DNA of 64,000 nt from Pomphorhynchus laevis (taxonomy: Eukaryota > Acanthocephala > Palaeacanthocephala > Echinorhynchida > Pomphorhynchidae). Both the position numbers and the translations under genes were made by a program. Numbering within the stretch: position 1 is the first letter of the stretch; every line of letters begins with the position of its first letter. Below the pieces are notes generated by a model, which saw only the letters and a program-made list of their open reading frames with translations, was not told the origin of the DNA and did not search any database. The stretch covers positions 1 through 64,000 of the forward strand of contig WNNJ02002939.1 of assembly GCA_012934845.2 (NCBI GenBank), given 5' to 3'. This document shows positions 10,992-23,300 of this stretch, in pieces.

Positions 10992-12263
10992 ATGATCAAA
11001 ATGGGGAAACGGAGGAAAACGACAAAATCGACTGTGAATGATAATGGATCCCAGCATTATGTAGAGTGTTCCATGGCCGATTGCCCTGTGTGGACTACTG
11101 TTTGGCTACCTATTCGTCTTCCTTCAAATTTTCTTGATAGAGATTTTCTATGCGGATTTTGTTCAGCATCTTTTCGTAAAGATTTGATAGTTTCAAAGAA
11201 TGATCAATCGTCTATCAGCCATGACAATTCAAATAGTATCGTTTGTGACAAAGATGTTAGTAAAATACAATTCGAACGAAAATGTGGCAAACATCGAAAA
11301 GAACAATTATTATCATCAAATAAAGAAAGCGCTCGATTTACAGACAATTCTCAAACATTGCAAGAGCAACATGTTGCCACAGACTTCCTGCGAATCGAAA
11401 ATGAATCATTGAATCGAACATCCAACTCATTAATCGATGAAGCATCACCGATTATCGAAAATAACAGTTTAGACAATGACAATCTTATCAATAACGGAAA
11501 TTTGGATAGTGGAAACCTACAACGATCGTACAGTAAATCCGATATCAATTCAAGCTTCTCTGCACCTCTTACTAATCCAGATGTATTTACTGATCCAATC
11601 AATGCTTATTCACCTAAGCGCTCTACATATGTTAACATTCCGGGTCAGTCAGATGAAGTGTCTCTTAATCACAAAGATTCTAATCAATTCGAGTCATTGG
11701 CAAGTGTTATACCTGATACATGCCAAATAACTGGAGTCATTGATAGATCTTCACATAATCTTGATGGAAAATTAGTGATTTCCTCTGAGCAGCACTTTTC
11801 CCGCGTACGCAAATATCATGATCATTCTCGCGCTATCGTTTTCACTAATATACCTGAATCTATCTCGGTCAACATACAACATAGATTAGATGACGACTTA
11901 TCCAAAGTTCGTGCGATACTATCAACCATTTTGGTAGCGTCACCGAAAGAGGTAACGTCCAAAATTAAACTATTAGCTTTGTTTCGAATTGGTAAAAAGC
12001 AGAATAATCATCCTAGATTATTAAAAGCAATTTTTACCGACGCAGCGGCTGCCAAAACTATTCTGAGCAACTCCTATTATCTTAAAGGTTCTCCCGTTAG
12101 ATTACTAAATGATCTTGACAAGTATGAACGTGAACGTCTTCGAGAGGTTAGACAATTATTGAGATCGCGCTTAGATGCAGGAGAAACAAACTTAAGAATT
12201 CGGAATTTTCAAATTGTGCGACGAGGGACTCGCTTGAATTGGACTCCGCTGTTTGTGGATTAG
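10992..12263 (+). CDS. CR1 LINE ORF1 protein (zinc finger plus RRM-like domain), copy I
   Basis: A 423-aa ORF1 protein, presumed to bind LINE RNA as a chaperone in the ribonucleoprotein. The start is basic (MIKMGKRRKTTKS). Residues about 20-60 hold a probable zinc finger with paired cysteines (VECSMADCPVWT, then FLCGFCSAS). A long Ser/Asn-rich, low-complexity middle follows. Residues about 285-415 form a conserved domain (AIVFTNIPESIS, IKLLALFRIGK, RLLKAIFTD, RNFQIVRRGTRLNW) whose pattern resembles the RRM-like region of LINE ORF1 proteins. The same two conserved blocks occur in the ORF1 at 55,975, while the middle differs, which supports the domain borders. The ORF ends inside ORF2, overlapping it by about 112 nt in the -1 frame. 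Confidence 0.85.
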   Translation: MIKMGKRRKTTKSTVNDNGSQHYVECSMADCPVWTTVWLPIRLPSNFLDRDFLCGFCSASFRKDLIVSKNDQSSISHDNSNSIVCDKDVSKIQFERKCGKHRKEQLLSSNKESARFTDNSQTLQEQHVATDFLRIENESLNRTSNSLIDEASPIIENNSLDNDNLINNGNLDSGNLQRSYSKSDINSSFSAPLTNPDVFTDPINAYSPKRSTYVNIPGQSDEVSLNHKDSNQFESLASVIPDTCQITGVIDRSSHNLDGKLVISSEQHFSRVRKYHDHSRAIVFTNIPESISVNIQHRLDDDLSKVRAILSTILVASPKEVTSKIKLLALFRIGKKQNNHPRLLKAIFTDAAAAKTILSNSYYLKGSPVRLLNDLDKYERERLREVRQLLRSRLDAGETNLRIRNFQIVRRGTRLNWTPLFVD

Positions 12264-13770
12264 ATTTAGCTCCTCTCGTCGCTTCTAGCTTATCCAACAT
12301 ACCCATTACAAATGCATGTGATTACTTAGATGACATTGTTTATTATCAATCACCGTTGTGGTCTGCTCTGGCGAAATCCAATAGTGCTAACAGTAAGGGA
12401 AATAACACATGTGCTTCAATAGGCTATAGTTCTGTGATCTTGTATACTAACGCACGCAGTCTTCTTAATAAAATTCACGAATTGAAGCAACGTATTCAAT
12501 ATTCCCAGCCCTTGTTAATAGCAATATCAGAAAGCTGGCTTAACTCCGATATATCTGATCACGAGATTGAAATAGCTAATTATTCTTCTTATCGTGTCGA
12601 TAGGACCGGAAAGAGAGGAGGTGGGGTAATTTTATATTTACATAATAGTGTAGCGTTTATGACCTTAAGTGCCAAGTCTGAAGGTGGTACAGAAACACTA
12701 TGGGGCAATATATTACTGTCCGGTCATGTGTTAGTTACTATTGGTCTTATATATCGTAGTCCAAGAATGGATGTTTGTTCCATAGTTGATACATTATTAA
12801 AGTTTGGATCCCGTAGTAATGTGGTAGTAGTGGGTGATCTAAATATGCCTTCTATAGACTGGACTAACTACATATGCTTAAATAACAATAATTATTCATC
12901 AGCATTCCTTGATACTATCAATTTTCTTAATCTAACGCAACATGTCTCAATGTTTACTCGTTCCTCTGGAGACCATCAATCTTTGCTTGATATTTGTCTT
13001 ACTTCCGATAAATATTTGATCACCGGTATAACATATTTGGATCCCTTAGGCAGCTCTGATCATTCTGTTATTCGCTTTAATACAAACTTATCTAATATAT
13101 TGTCACAACCTGAGTCTTCATGTATGTCAGTACAATGTTTCAAAACCAATTACAGTTTAGTACGTCAATCCCTTCTCGGTACAAATTGGTATGATCCATT
13201 GATTTTTGGAGTTGAATCATCTTGGCAACAATTTGAAACTCTAATGATATCGCTCCTTCTACGTTTCTCACCTCGTAAGGTAGCAACTGCCCGTGCACGC
13301 ACAAATCCTTGGTTTGATAAGGAGCTTCAAGATGCATTGAGATCCAAGAAGCAAAAATTCGTAAGGTATAGGAATGGAGAAACTGATTATAGGTCATTTA
13401 AAAAGTGTCGGAATCATTTCACATATCTCAAGAGACTTAAAAAGCGGCAATTTGAACAAGTACTGATAGGAAAGTCAGCCAACAATCCTAACATATTATT
13501 TAAATATGCAAATTTTAAAAGTAATGTTCGATCTTCTAGCTCTATCATTGGAAACAATGGACGCATTCTAGTAGATCATTTCGATATTGCTAATGCATTT
13601 GGTCGTAAATTTCTCGTATCAGCTACTACTTCTCCTTGTATAGAAATTACTCGTATTAATCCGTCAATTTTTGATATTCTTCACTTGTTCACAGTTCAAG
13701 ATGTTATGAAAGAGTTTAAACGACTGAAACCGTCGGGCTCGATTTGCCCAGATTTACTTCCCTCGATATA
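12152..13770 (+). CDS. CR1 LINE ORF2, 5' half: endonuclease and start of RT (interrupted)
   Basis: Endonuclease half of CR1 ORF2. Visible motifs are YTNARSLLNKIHELKQR, ISESWLNSDISD, RTGKRGGGVILY, IYRSPRMD, GDLNMPSIDW and SSDHSVIRF, the standard LINE apurinic-like endonuclease pattern. The frame opens at about 12,152, inside ORF1, and I find no in-frame ATG before the endonuclease, so translation probably depends on ORF1 by frameshifting or termination-reinitiation. The frame is cut at about 13,770 in a region corresponding to LPSIYLRR in copy II, by the inserted L2 fragment; the rest of ORF2 continues after 14,139. Confidence 0.85.
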
Positions 13771-14139
13771 ATAATAATACAAATTTATTTAATGTGGCAA
13801 ATGCGTACAAGCTGTACGCTTACAAGTCCACAAACAAAAATGAGAAAGTCAAGCAGTTAAATTGTTCAGATGGGATCGGATTTGTCGTTTGAAGCACTGC
13901 AGGGAAGTTGATTGGCGTATATGAATGGGCAGATGATTCCACGATAGAGGAGCAGCCACCAGGAAGGAGCGGAGTCCAAAGGAGGTAGAGTAGTTTGGGA
14001 CATGTAAAAGAAGGGAATTACAGGAACGCAAGGAACAGTAAACAAGACGGGAATTATCAAGAAAAGGAAGGTTGAGAAATGAAGGGGTATGAAAAGTTAC
14101 AAGGCGGAAAGCAACGATAAGAAGACGAATTTGAACACG
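13771..14139 (-). mobile_element. L2 LINE 3' fragment inserted into CR1 ORF2
   Basis: A 5'-truncated L2 of about 370 bp in minus orientation, comprising only the C-terminal end of ORF2 and the 3' UTR. Its 3' hairpin is at 13,803-13,819 with a stem in which one base pair has changed on both sides relative to other copies. The junctions cut CR1 ORF2 after CTCGATATA and resume with TATATTTC, so any target duplication is at most a few bases. The insertion is younger than the CR1 copy. Confidence 0.9.
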
Positions 14140-15561
14140 TATATTTCAATATACCTGAAGAATCTTCATGATGTCATTGCTGCGCCTTTATATAGGATAT
14201 TTATAGCATCATTATATTACGGTATAGTCCCGAATGCATGGAAACGCTCTATCATTAAGCCGCTTCATAAGAAAGGTGATCGATCATGTGTAGATAACTA
14301 CCGACCGGTTAGTTTAACCTCTGTATCGTGTCGTGTATTAGAGAGATTACTTTATCGGATAATCAGTAGCTACCTAGAATCATACAGGTTACTTTCTACT
14401 AATCAGCACGGATTCCGTAAAAACTGTTCCACAGTAACCAACCTTTTATTGGCACAGGAAAGTTGGGGTTCCATAGTGGATGAGGGGTATGCTGTCGATG
14501 TCATATTTTTTGACTTCTCCAAAGCATTTGATCATGTACCCCATGACAAGTTGATTATGAAGATAAGTGCATTAAAAATCAATCCAATTATCATTCGTTG
14601 GATATGCAACTTTCTTTCTGGTCGCACATACCAGGTCGCCATTAACGGTACCCTTTCCGAGCATTATCCAGTTAATGCCGGTGTCCCGCAAGGGTCTGTA
14701 TTGGGTCCTTTGCTGTTTTGTATTTTCATCAACGATCTACCCAGTGTAATAAGTTCGCATTCATTATTATTTGCTGACGATTTAAAAATTTGGAGAGCCA
14801 TCAAGTCGAATTATGATCGTAACATTCTTCAATCAGATATTGACACGGTTCTTAAGTGGGCACGTTCTAATGGTCTGTCTGTTAATGCCTCGAAGTGCAC
14901 TTGCATGCACATTCGATCACGTAATATTGTTCCAGTGCCGATATATCATCTCGGGGATCGAGTGATTAAATTGGTTTCGAGCTATAAAGATCTTGGCGTA
15001 TTGATAACGGATGATTTCTCCACTCGCCAAAACACTGAGTACATTTGTTCGAAGGCCATGCGTATGGTTGGTTTCCTTCGCCGATCATTCAGCTATGTGA
15101 GTCCACGTTCTTTTAGAGTTCTTGCAAACGCTTTTGTACTAAGTCATTTGTTATATGCTTCTCAATGTTCATACCCTCGAACCAGAGATAAGATTAATCG
15201 ACTTGAGAAGGTGCTACGTAGGGCAACAAAATTAGTACATTCTTTGAGAGAACTTCCTTACGAGGACCGTCTTCGGTCTTTAAATATGCAGTCATTATGT
15301 GATATTCGTGACTCGCGGGATCTGTGTCTTGTATGGGAGGTATTTCACAATGAACACCATGTGTTGCGTGGGCTCTTCAACATTCGATCAACTCGAGCTT
15401 TGCGAGGTCACTCGTTTTATCTTAGTCGCCAACGAATAGTACATTCTAGGACGATTCAATTTGGACAACGAATAATAAATTCATGGAATCGTTTAAGCGA
15501 TGATATTGTAAATGCGGGAACTCGTGAGCTCTTTAAACGACAGATTATTTTAAATTGTTAA
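14140..15561 (+). CDS. CR1 LINE ORF2, 3' half: reverse transcriptase (interrupted copy)
   Basis: Reverse transcriptase and C-terminal region of the CR1 ORF2 after the L2 insertion. Motifs are KPLHKKGDRSCVDNYRPVSL, FRKNCSTVTNLLLA, FFDFSKAFDHVPHDKL, AGVPQGSVLGPLLFCIFIND and the catalytic LLFADDLKIWRAIKS. The C-terminal part (GHSFYLSRQRIVHSR, then INSWNRLSDDI) matches copy II. The frame is open from the insertion to the TAA at 15,559-15,561. Without the upstream half it cannot be expressed as a whole ORF2. Confidence 0.9.
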   Translation, partial: YISIYLKNLHDVIAAPLYRIFIASLYYGIVPNAWKRSIIKPLHKKGDRSCVDNYRPVSLTSVSCRVLERLLYRIISSYLESYRLLSTNQHGFRKNCSTVTNLLLAQESWGSIVDEGYAVDVIFFDFSKAFDHVPHDKLIMKISALKINPIIIRWICNFLSGRTYQVAINGTLSEHYPVNAGVPQGSVLGPLLFCIFINDLPSVISSHSLLFADDLKIWRAIKSNYDRNILQSDIDTVLKWARSNGLSVNASKCTCMHIRSRNIVPVPIYHLGDRVIKLVSSYKDLGVLITDDFSTRQNTEYICSKAMRMVGFLRRSFSYVSPRSFRVLANAFVLSHLLYASQCSYPRTRDKINRLEKVLRRATKLVHSLRELPYEDRLRSLNMQSLCDIRDSRDLCLVWEVFHNEHHVLRGLFNIRSTRALRGHSFYLSRQRIVHSRTIQFGQRIINSWNRLSDDIVNAGTRELFKRQIILNC

Positions 15562-15665
15562 CTGATTTGTTTTTGATTTTCTCTTTTTCTTTTATTTTGA
15601 CTATCGATTTGTCAGCAACTGTGAGCTATGCTCGTAACGTTGTCTACATAATAATAATAATACAC

Positions 15666-17108
15666 AATACAGAATGGATACCGATCAAAATCTTTTGTTT
15701 TGATTTACATATGGTAGCGAAATGACCAAAATTCCCGCTAATACGACATGTAAGATCGATCGGCTCTAAATTGTATCCCCACAGAAGTAACATTGACGTT
15801 GCACATAGTTGTATCACATTTCTCTAGCTCCTATGATGTTCATCTAGATGTCAGCAGTTTCTATGATGTATTTTTATAAAGTTCATTAATCACCATCGGT
15901 TAACAACCCATGTGAAACTTATGGTTTGTGAATAAGCATTTGCCATAGTCCGTGCAAGCTCATACACCTTGTATTTCGCTTACAACAGCTTCTAGTAGAT
16001 ATTGATGTATTGACTGTAAATTAATTCCTGCGGCAAACGTGTTGCGTAAAAATAAATCTACATGACCATGCTGTTACAGTTTGAAACGGCTATTCACGAC
16101 GAACTTATCCCAACTGAACAGGTCTATATTAAATATGAATAATTATGAAGTAGAAATTTTTAAATAATCGATGTTCTAATAAAACTACGAAAACAGTTAA
16201 ATTGAAAGTACGTACGAAGTAGAGTTGCAATAGTTAGAACTTCAACCAACAAGGCACGGAATAAATTTTACATTTAAGAATCAAATGAGTTAGGGGTAAA
16301 CTTTGCTTAATGCTTTGTAATATCTCATCGATTTGCAATTTACACTTACGGGTTTTGATAACAAAGTCACAAATTGCGAAATTCAACATGGTGTCGAAAT
16401 AGTCTACATTCACGACTGAAACCAGCATTGCCTGTTGCGAGGATGAACAAGATGTTCAAATTTAAGTGGTCTTTATTTCTGTACATGTCTTATTAAGCAA
16501 CAGGATTTGACTATGAAAATCTGCGCACACTTTCTTTACATGACAGTTTCTACTTTATTATACAGTATTTTAAAGTTTACATAACGTTCACATAACGATG
16601 CAGAAGTTAAACAGCAGGTGACCGACTCTCTTAAATTATATCAGGTGTGATAAGATGACCATTAGAGCCACTCTTATTCGAAATGATGAGACTTAATTCC
16701 AAAAGTAAAAATATCTTAAGTGTACATTAAATGTTTTCGTGCTTAAAAAATATAAAAGATATAGAGCCAAGAAAATAATTATAATATTTTAACGACTAAT
16801 GTGCTCATCTATATGAAAGTCTCATAATTTAAATTAATTACTTTAATTGTTGTTCTCCGAATCTCTCCATATTATAATAAGTGATTGATAATTGATAGAA
16901 ATAGTAAAATTAATTGTGTGCTAAATAAAATGTACATTATATTTCAAATTATGTTTTACATATTGTATAATATTAATTTCATTCGATGGCTCCAATAAAA
17001 TGTCCGCTACGCTTATTCAAATTCAAATAACCACAAATACAATTTGAATCAAAGGCGTATTAAAGAAATACTAAAGTATTGATAATTATTAAAATTCTAG
17101 CTATTATC
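15666..17108. other. AT-rich intergenic interval upstream of RPA2
   Basis: No gene recognised. The stretch 16,020-16,070 (GCGGCAAACGTG, then GCGTAAAAATAAATCTACATG) recalls the L2 3' tail and may be a worn relic, but the hairpin is not preserved. The remainder is AT-rich with no similarity I recognise. Confidence 0.45.
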
Positions 17109-17190
17109 TAAAGCGATAAAGGAGGTACCCATTTCATCTACAAGGACTCAAGTATTTATTTCTAATATTCTTAAATTGATTCGTTATAAT
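17109..17190 (+). repeat. Partial upstream duplicate of RPA2 exon 3 and its donor-side intron
   Basis: About 80 bp here match 17,606-17,690, which is the 3' part of RPA2 exon 3 plus the beginning of intron 3. The shared core is GGTACCCATTTCATCTACAA with flanking AGCGATAAA on the left and TATTTATTTCTA-like sequence on the right. The copy lies about 160 bp upstream of the RPA2 start codon and is diverged; its exon part has a changed donor region (CAAGTATTT in place of CAGGTATTC). It looks like a decaying segmental duplication within the gene's own 5' flank. Confidence 0.65.
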
Positions 17191-17350
17191 TAATAATTTA
17201 GTATTATTTATTAGTATATTATCCTTTATTATAAATATCTACAAACTATTAAAATAGTTTCTTATTGTTTTATTTAATCATTCTTAAGATTTTATTATTT
17301 GTATTATCCACATCCAATTATTATATTTTTAGATATCAAAGGACAACGAC

Positions 17351-20300
17351 ATGAATAATTCAAGTAAATTCAGTTTTGCCGCTAAAATCAAATTTTAATT
17401 TCAAATTACAGGCTTTAGTAATACCACGCTGATGTTTTCTCAGGGCGGATTTTCTGCTTCCGGTGGTGGCTTCATGCAAAGCCCGACTTCTCAAACTGTA
17501 ATGAACTTAGCCTATATTTGCATATGACTATGTATATTTCCATTTAGAGTACCTCATCTAGAACACTTGTTCCTTTGTCATCGTACATAATTTCAAACAG
17601 TACATATAGCGATAAAGACGGTACCCATTTCATCTACAAGGATTTATCATTCACTCAGGTATTCATTTCTAGTATTCTTTAATTGATTCTTTACAGAAAC
17701 ATAAATTTATAACGATTAAATTCTTTCATTTTAACTATTAATTTCGCTCTTATAGATAAAGTCTGCCATCAAAACACTGTGATCATTCGTGATATTCTCC
17801 GAAACTTTTGTACGAATTCATTTGCTTAATTTTACTGAAATGTTGTGTACAAGGATGTAGAATTATCAGAAATTGAACGTTTTTTAAATAGTAATAATGC
17901 TTAGTGAACAATAATTAATATTTCTGAATTCGTTTATTAATCCAGCTCCAGGAAATAGATCTCCATAGGAATTTAAATCAAATCAAATAATTCCGATAAT
18001 TGCGGCATATTTAATGTATTCCTTATTTCATTTTAAGTTTATTCAAAATGAAACTTTATTTTTTATGAAGAATACATAATATTCATTATGCTTATATGAT
18101 ATTTAAATATAAAATTGGATTCGTGTGATTTAAGTTTTTAAGTTACGAGATGGCAACGTTTTTACATTAAATGTTTAATTGAAACAATTTTTACATCTAG
18201 ATATATGAAATGCAAATTTTTAATTTCAGTGAATATATAACCCAAATACAATATTGAATTTTGAAACTCATTTAAATTAGTACGTGTTGTTGATAACGGT
18301 ATTATTTTAAAAAACCATACGAAATAATCCAAATAAGATTTTGGATCTTAAATATCACTTGAATTACTCCATGGCTGTACGTTTTTGAGCATTATGTGGC
18401 CTTGAAATGAACATATGTTCATCAATGCCCACACAAAAAGGTAACTTTTGTAGATAACGTTTTATCACATAATAGCGTTTAAACAATCAATTATTGAAAA
18501 TATTGGTAATTATTTCAAGTTTTATGAAGTCCTTTTAACTTAAGCTTGATATTTCATATTTAGAACACATTTGATATTTATATAAATGTTATATATAATG
18601 AATAATAAATAGTAAACGTCACTTTTGACGTATGTAATTTATTATTATCACGCGTTATGTCATTTGTCATTTTTGACTGGTATCCTTTGATTTATAAACT
18701 AAACTTTGATTTATGATATACAAAAGGTTGTCATTATCGGATTAATTCGATCAGTTGACTTCAAAGTATCCAGTATTTCCTATACAATTGACGATATGAG
18801 TGGTCCACTTATTGAAGTCAAATATTGGCTGGATGATGTAAGTAAATTTTTATATTTCTCTTATTTTTGTCCGAATAATGTCAAAATGACTACTTGGTTG
18901 CTTTAATTAGTTACATTGCAATTGCTATTTTTATTCATAGAGATAATATAAAATTTATTTTGAATCCTAACATTTTTACGCCATATCTATTTAGATCAAA
19001 TTATTTTCAAGTAATCTGATTAATAAAATTATTTTATTAATATCAAATTTAAGAAACATTTCGGTTCGATAAAAATTAGTGACTTAATATTTAGTTATTA
19101 ATTTAGTTATTGTGTTTGATTTTAAAATCAAAGCAGAACTAAAACTAAAAAAATCTTTGATTATTGAATTACTTTATGTGGATAAATAATAAAATTTCAA
19201 GTAAATGCTGACATTATTGACATGATTATTGATACTATCTATTTACATTGTAACTATCTACTAGCTATTCAATTTTATCAAATATAATTTTTTAAATTTA
19301 TAAAATTTTGTATTATTTTTTACATTTCTTACGTCTTATTCTTCAATAATGAATTAACTTAAATGAAAAGTATAGTTATTACATGAACGAAGAATAAGTA
19401 AATATCTTTTATTTGATAAAAATTCTATATTTCGATAGCTCCTGCTATCATCATCAGGATTACAATAAAATGTCTAACAAATTTCGTGTTTTCAACATTT
19501 ATACAAAAATACAAGCATTGATGTGCCCCGCATTTTTACTTAAAAGAAAAAAATAACGAGAAACAAAACAATCATACACTAAAATTTTACAAACATTTTA
19601 AAAACAACAAAAAGAAAGAAAAAAAATACAGAATCGTAAAACAAAATAAAATTAAAATCATAAAATAAGTGACACAAAAAATACGAATTTAATAATAAAA
19701 ATACAGTAAAAGTAGAGTAATAAATTATAATTTGATCTAAACCAAAACAAAATAATAATACAGAGTTTTATTTCCCGTTTCGCCTTTCGGCTGGGCAAAA
19801 ATTACAAAATAAGAAATTAGTCAAAATCAACAAAATTTGAAGTATACAGATTGTCTTTTTCATGCGTCGTTTGTTGATCAATGACGAAGATCATTAATCT
19901 CTTGAAGTGACTTAAGGCTGAGGTGAAGGCAGGCTAGAGCATGGAGCAAGGCATCACAGGAAGAAGCACAGAAGCGGCATATACAAGAAGAATCACGGCG
20001 ATGACAAGCGAGAAGTCGGCGACAGTAGTTATCATGAAAACCATGAATAGATAACCTCCATATCAATGGTCGTTTCACATTTGACGGTGATCTCCAACTG
20101 TTTTGCAGGTACACAGGAGAATTGGCTAAATCATGATCAACGTTTAAGAATTTAGTCTCAAGAGCTACCAAATGTTGAAGATAACTAGACGTTTGAACAC
20201 ATCTAAGACTACTACATAGTCGGACACTAAGCGGCTTTATTTTTGCCAAGTATGTGATCGCTGTCGTACAACATTTATTGGATACTCCAACTATATGTTT

Positions 20301-23300
20301 CAAAAATCGGGCCTGACACCTATCAATCTGTCTATATTATTACAAAATAATCTGTATTATTACAAAATAATAATACAATTAGAAAAAAACCAACAAATTG
20401 AAAAAATTAAAATAATGTAACATTGGAATAATTAATTATAATTTAATTTAAGGTTATAATCGGATTAATTATTAAACATTAAATTAGGTTCTTTTTTTAA
20501 ATTAAATACACATCTTGAATAATGCGAGAGAACAAGTTACTTTCAAATGATAAAATAGATGCATTATCAAAATCAACGGAATGATTCAAACTCACAAAAT
20601 TCTCAGCAACAGCACTAGAATTGGTCCCTTTACGAACATTATAATTATGTTGTTTAATACGCTTAACCAAATCTTGACCGGTTTGACCAACATATACCTG
20701 TTCGCATTCTTTACAAAATATTTTATAAACAATGGCATCTTTGTTAAAATCTGGTTTACGCTTAAAAATGTTGTGAAGTTTAGGTAATTTTCTGTTAAAA
20801 ATGTGCACTTTGTTAATACAACTATTTTTGATATTATTATTAATAAACTTTAAAAATACCGAATTCCACTTGTTACTAACAAAAGGTATTCCTACATGAT
20901 GTATTCTTTTTTAGGACCAAATCCTTTATTTTTATGCGCTAAAGATTTAAATTTAGCTTTCTTAATAGCCCAAAGCGGAAAACCACACTTTAGTAAATTA
21001 TGATAGCCTTTTCTCTTTCACAAATTAAGTGATAGTTAGAACAGATAAGTCTGCAATGCAGGAAATGTGACGTAGCAGCGGAAATCAGGCAATTAGTTGG
21101 AACGTTTGAAGTCCAAGAAACAATAGCTGGCCCTGTACAAGGCCAGAAATATAGAATTATTTCTATAGAATTATAGGCTATCGAAATATAGAATTTTTTT
21201 TATCAAATAAACGGTATTTTCTGTTTCTTCTTTTCTGTAATAATATATATGAAATGGAAGAAGATTATGGGTTTAGTATTTATTAGTAAATGAAAAGAAC
21301 GAAAATTAGTTTAAAATATAATGGATCTTAAAACACTGAAGTTTATAAAGACACATAGGGCAGGTGTACCCTATTTGAAAATCTGAAAAATTGAAATGTT
21401 ATATTATTAAATTAAAATGTTATATATATTAAAATTGTCTTGGTGTTTAGTTATTTGTTTACTTGCCAATCCTCAATTTCAAGACATCGACAAAAGCGGT
21501 AGAAAATCACATTATTTTAAGTTAGCAAAATTCGTTTTCATTTTTTTCTTCAAAAATGAAATTATCGATTTTTTGAAAAATTTCTCGATTTCATTTCGAA
21601 AAATGAAATTTTCTGATTTTTTCAAAATTTATCGATTTCATTTTTACTAAAAATTCTTTCTTGGAATGAATTATTTACTAAACAAAATTAAGTTGGCCCG
21701 TCAATTTTCTAGTCATCATGTGCTGAACAAAACAACTTGAATCACAAAATAAGTGAGTTGATAGAAATTATTCCCTAATATCAATTCATGTATACTATTT
21801 ATTTTGTGTATAAAATCTTGAAAACGAATAAAATAAAAAATATTGAAAGCGAATAAAATTTTGTGTGGACGTATGCATGTGCAAAATGTTTTAAATTTAT
21901 AAAAAATACAAGCTGAAAATTGTGAGCAGCCCAGATCTAGTAAACGCCCGTAAAAGAGTTAATGCACGATAAATTAAAGGATATTTTAATGAATTTATAT
22001 TTTGTAAATGTAAATGATCACACACATTCTGTGATTATGCAATTGTAAATTTAACTTTTTAACTTTAGTTAGTAATTCTTCGTTACTAATTGTAAAATCT
22101 TGCTTTTAGACAAGTATTCAAGAGCAATTCAAAGAAAATGAATATATTCGTGTTTGTGGGGTAGTTAAACAATTCCAAGGGCAGCATTCAATTGTGGCTT
22201 TTCACATTAGCAGAGTAACGAGTGTTAACCAAATTACGGTACATTTGTTAGAAATCGCAGTAGCAATCAAGCATTCAATAACAGAAAAAAATGTATGATT
22301 TTACTAATTTTCTATTTTAAAATTTAAATGATGATATTTCTTAGTTCCAATCGTTTGATGTTTTACTCTGGTATTGTTTTTTTCATTTATATATTTCGTT
22401 GTTTTATTCTGTGTTTAAAGTAGTTTTTCTACTTTATATTAACTAATTTAAATTAAATAATATTAATTAACTTATTTTAATTAACTAATTAAATAATAAT
22501 TAAAATTAATATTTTGTCAATTAGAATAAAATTGAAACTTTGAGAAACGTTTGTTTTGATTTTAGAAATATTTTAGAGAACATTTTTTTTTCTAGAATAA
22601 TTTTAATTTAGGTAAAGATTAATTTTCATTATGTTCATCACTGAATTTATAGTTGAATTTATTCTAATTTATTTATAACTCTAAATTATGTAAATTATTA
22701 GGGTTAATATTTTTAATATTTAAATATTAAAATATTCTCAATATTTTTAATAATTTAATATTCTAATATTTTAATATAATATTTTTAATACTGCAAATAT
22801 TTTAAGTTGGCGTTTAGCATTTATCATATATTTCCTTAAAAAATCTTAGAATATTTTAGAATATTGCTTAAAATTATTTTTTCTAATTGCCTAATGCTTA
22901 AATTACCAAAATTTTCCCATCTACCAAATTTGATATTACATTTATTTATATCACAGTAATTAAACTATATAAAAATGTAATGTTAATATGATATATTTAA
23001 TTATATTTATTTAATAATTATACGGATTTGTATGCTTTAATCAGTATAAAAATATAATGTTTCTATTTATTGAGTAGCTAAACTTGATTAATTATTTCAA
23101 TTATCAGAACTGGATCGTCCACTTTTATCGCCAAGGATTTTTCATTTCAAGAAATATGTTTAAAAAAACCTTCTCCGTATATCTGGTTGCGTCCGATGGA
23201 TATAGACGTTTCGATTACACAGTATTGCTGTTTTTATCATAAGTTGGCCATTTTTAGTATAACGCTAGAACGACGTTTGAATGCATTTATATCTCTAGGC

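Larger units (their letters stand above)
10986..15665 (+). mobile_element. CR1-clade LINE, copy I, interrupted by an L2 fragment
   Basis: CR1-type LINE with ORF1 (10,992-12,263), an overlapping ORF2 in the -1 frame, and a 3' end with a short run of AAT repeats at about 15,645-15,663. ORF2 is split by a minus-strand L2 fragment at about 13,771-14,139; apart from that insertion both halves read open. A sister copy lies at 55,975-60,130 with the same ORF order, the same type of overlap and the same kind of AAT tail. Base composition is less AT-rich than the surrounding DNA. Confidence 0.9.
19401..21222 (-). mobile_element. Penelope-like element remnant in RPA2 intron 4
   Basis: Truncated Penelope-like retroelement on the minus strand inside RPA2 intron 4. 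The C-terminal GIY-YIG endonuclease is clear at 20,808-20,497 (IVYKIFCKEC, VYVGQTGQDLVKRIKQH, SAVAENF.SLNHSVDFD); the region just upstream to about 21,000 carries the part that joins RT to GIY-YIG in another frame. The two ends carry inverted copies of one sequence (19,401-19,438 and 21,178-21,222; core CTATCGAAATATAGAATT), as expected for the terminal repeats of this family. The RT core is missing, and a LINE fragment (19,740-20,340) sits between the endonuclease and the 3' end. The left end contains a hammerhead-like motif, listed separately. Confidence 0.8.

Noticed and set aside
17757-17830. Open stretch reading TVIIRDILRNF, first taken for the missing RPA2 exon
   Set aside because: Its phase does not fit the flanking exons; 17,548-17,658 fits in phase, has good splice sites and matches the conserved RPA2 sequence.
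19405-19475. Calling the hammerhead motif a functional ribozyme
   Set aside because: Helix I next to the core does not pair convincingly, so only a hammerhead-like motif is claimed.
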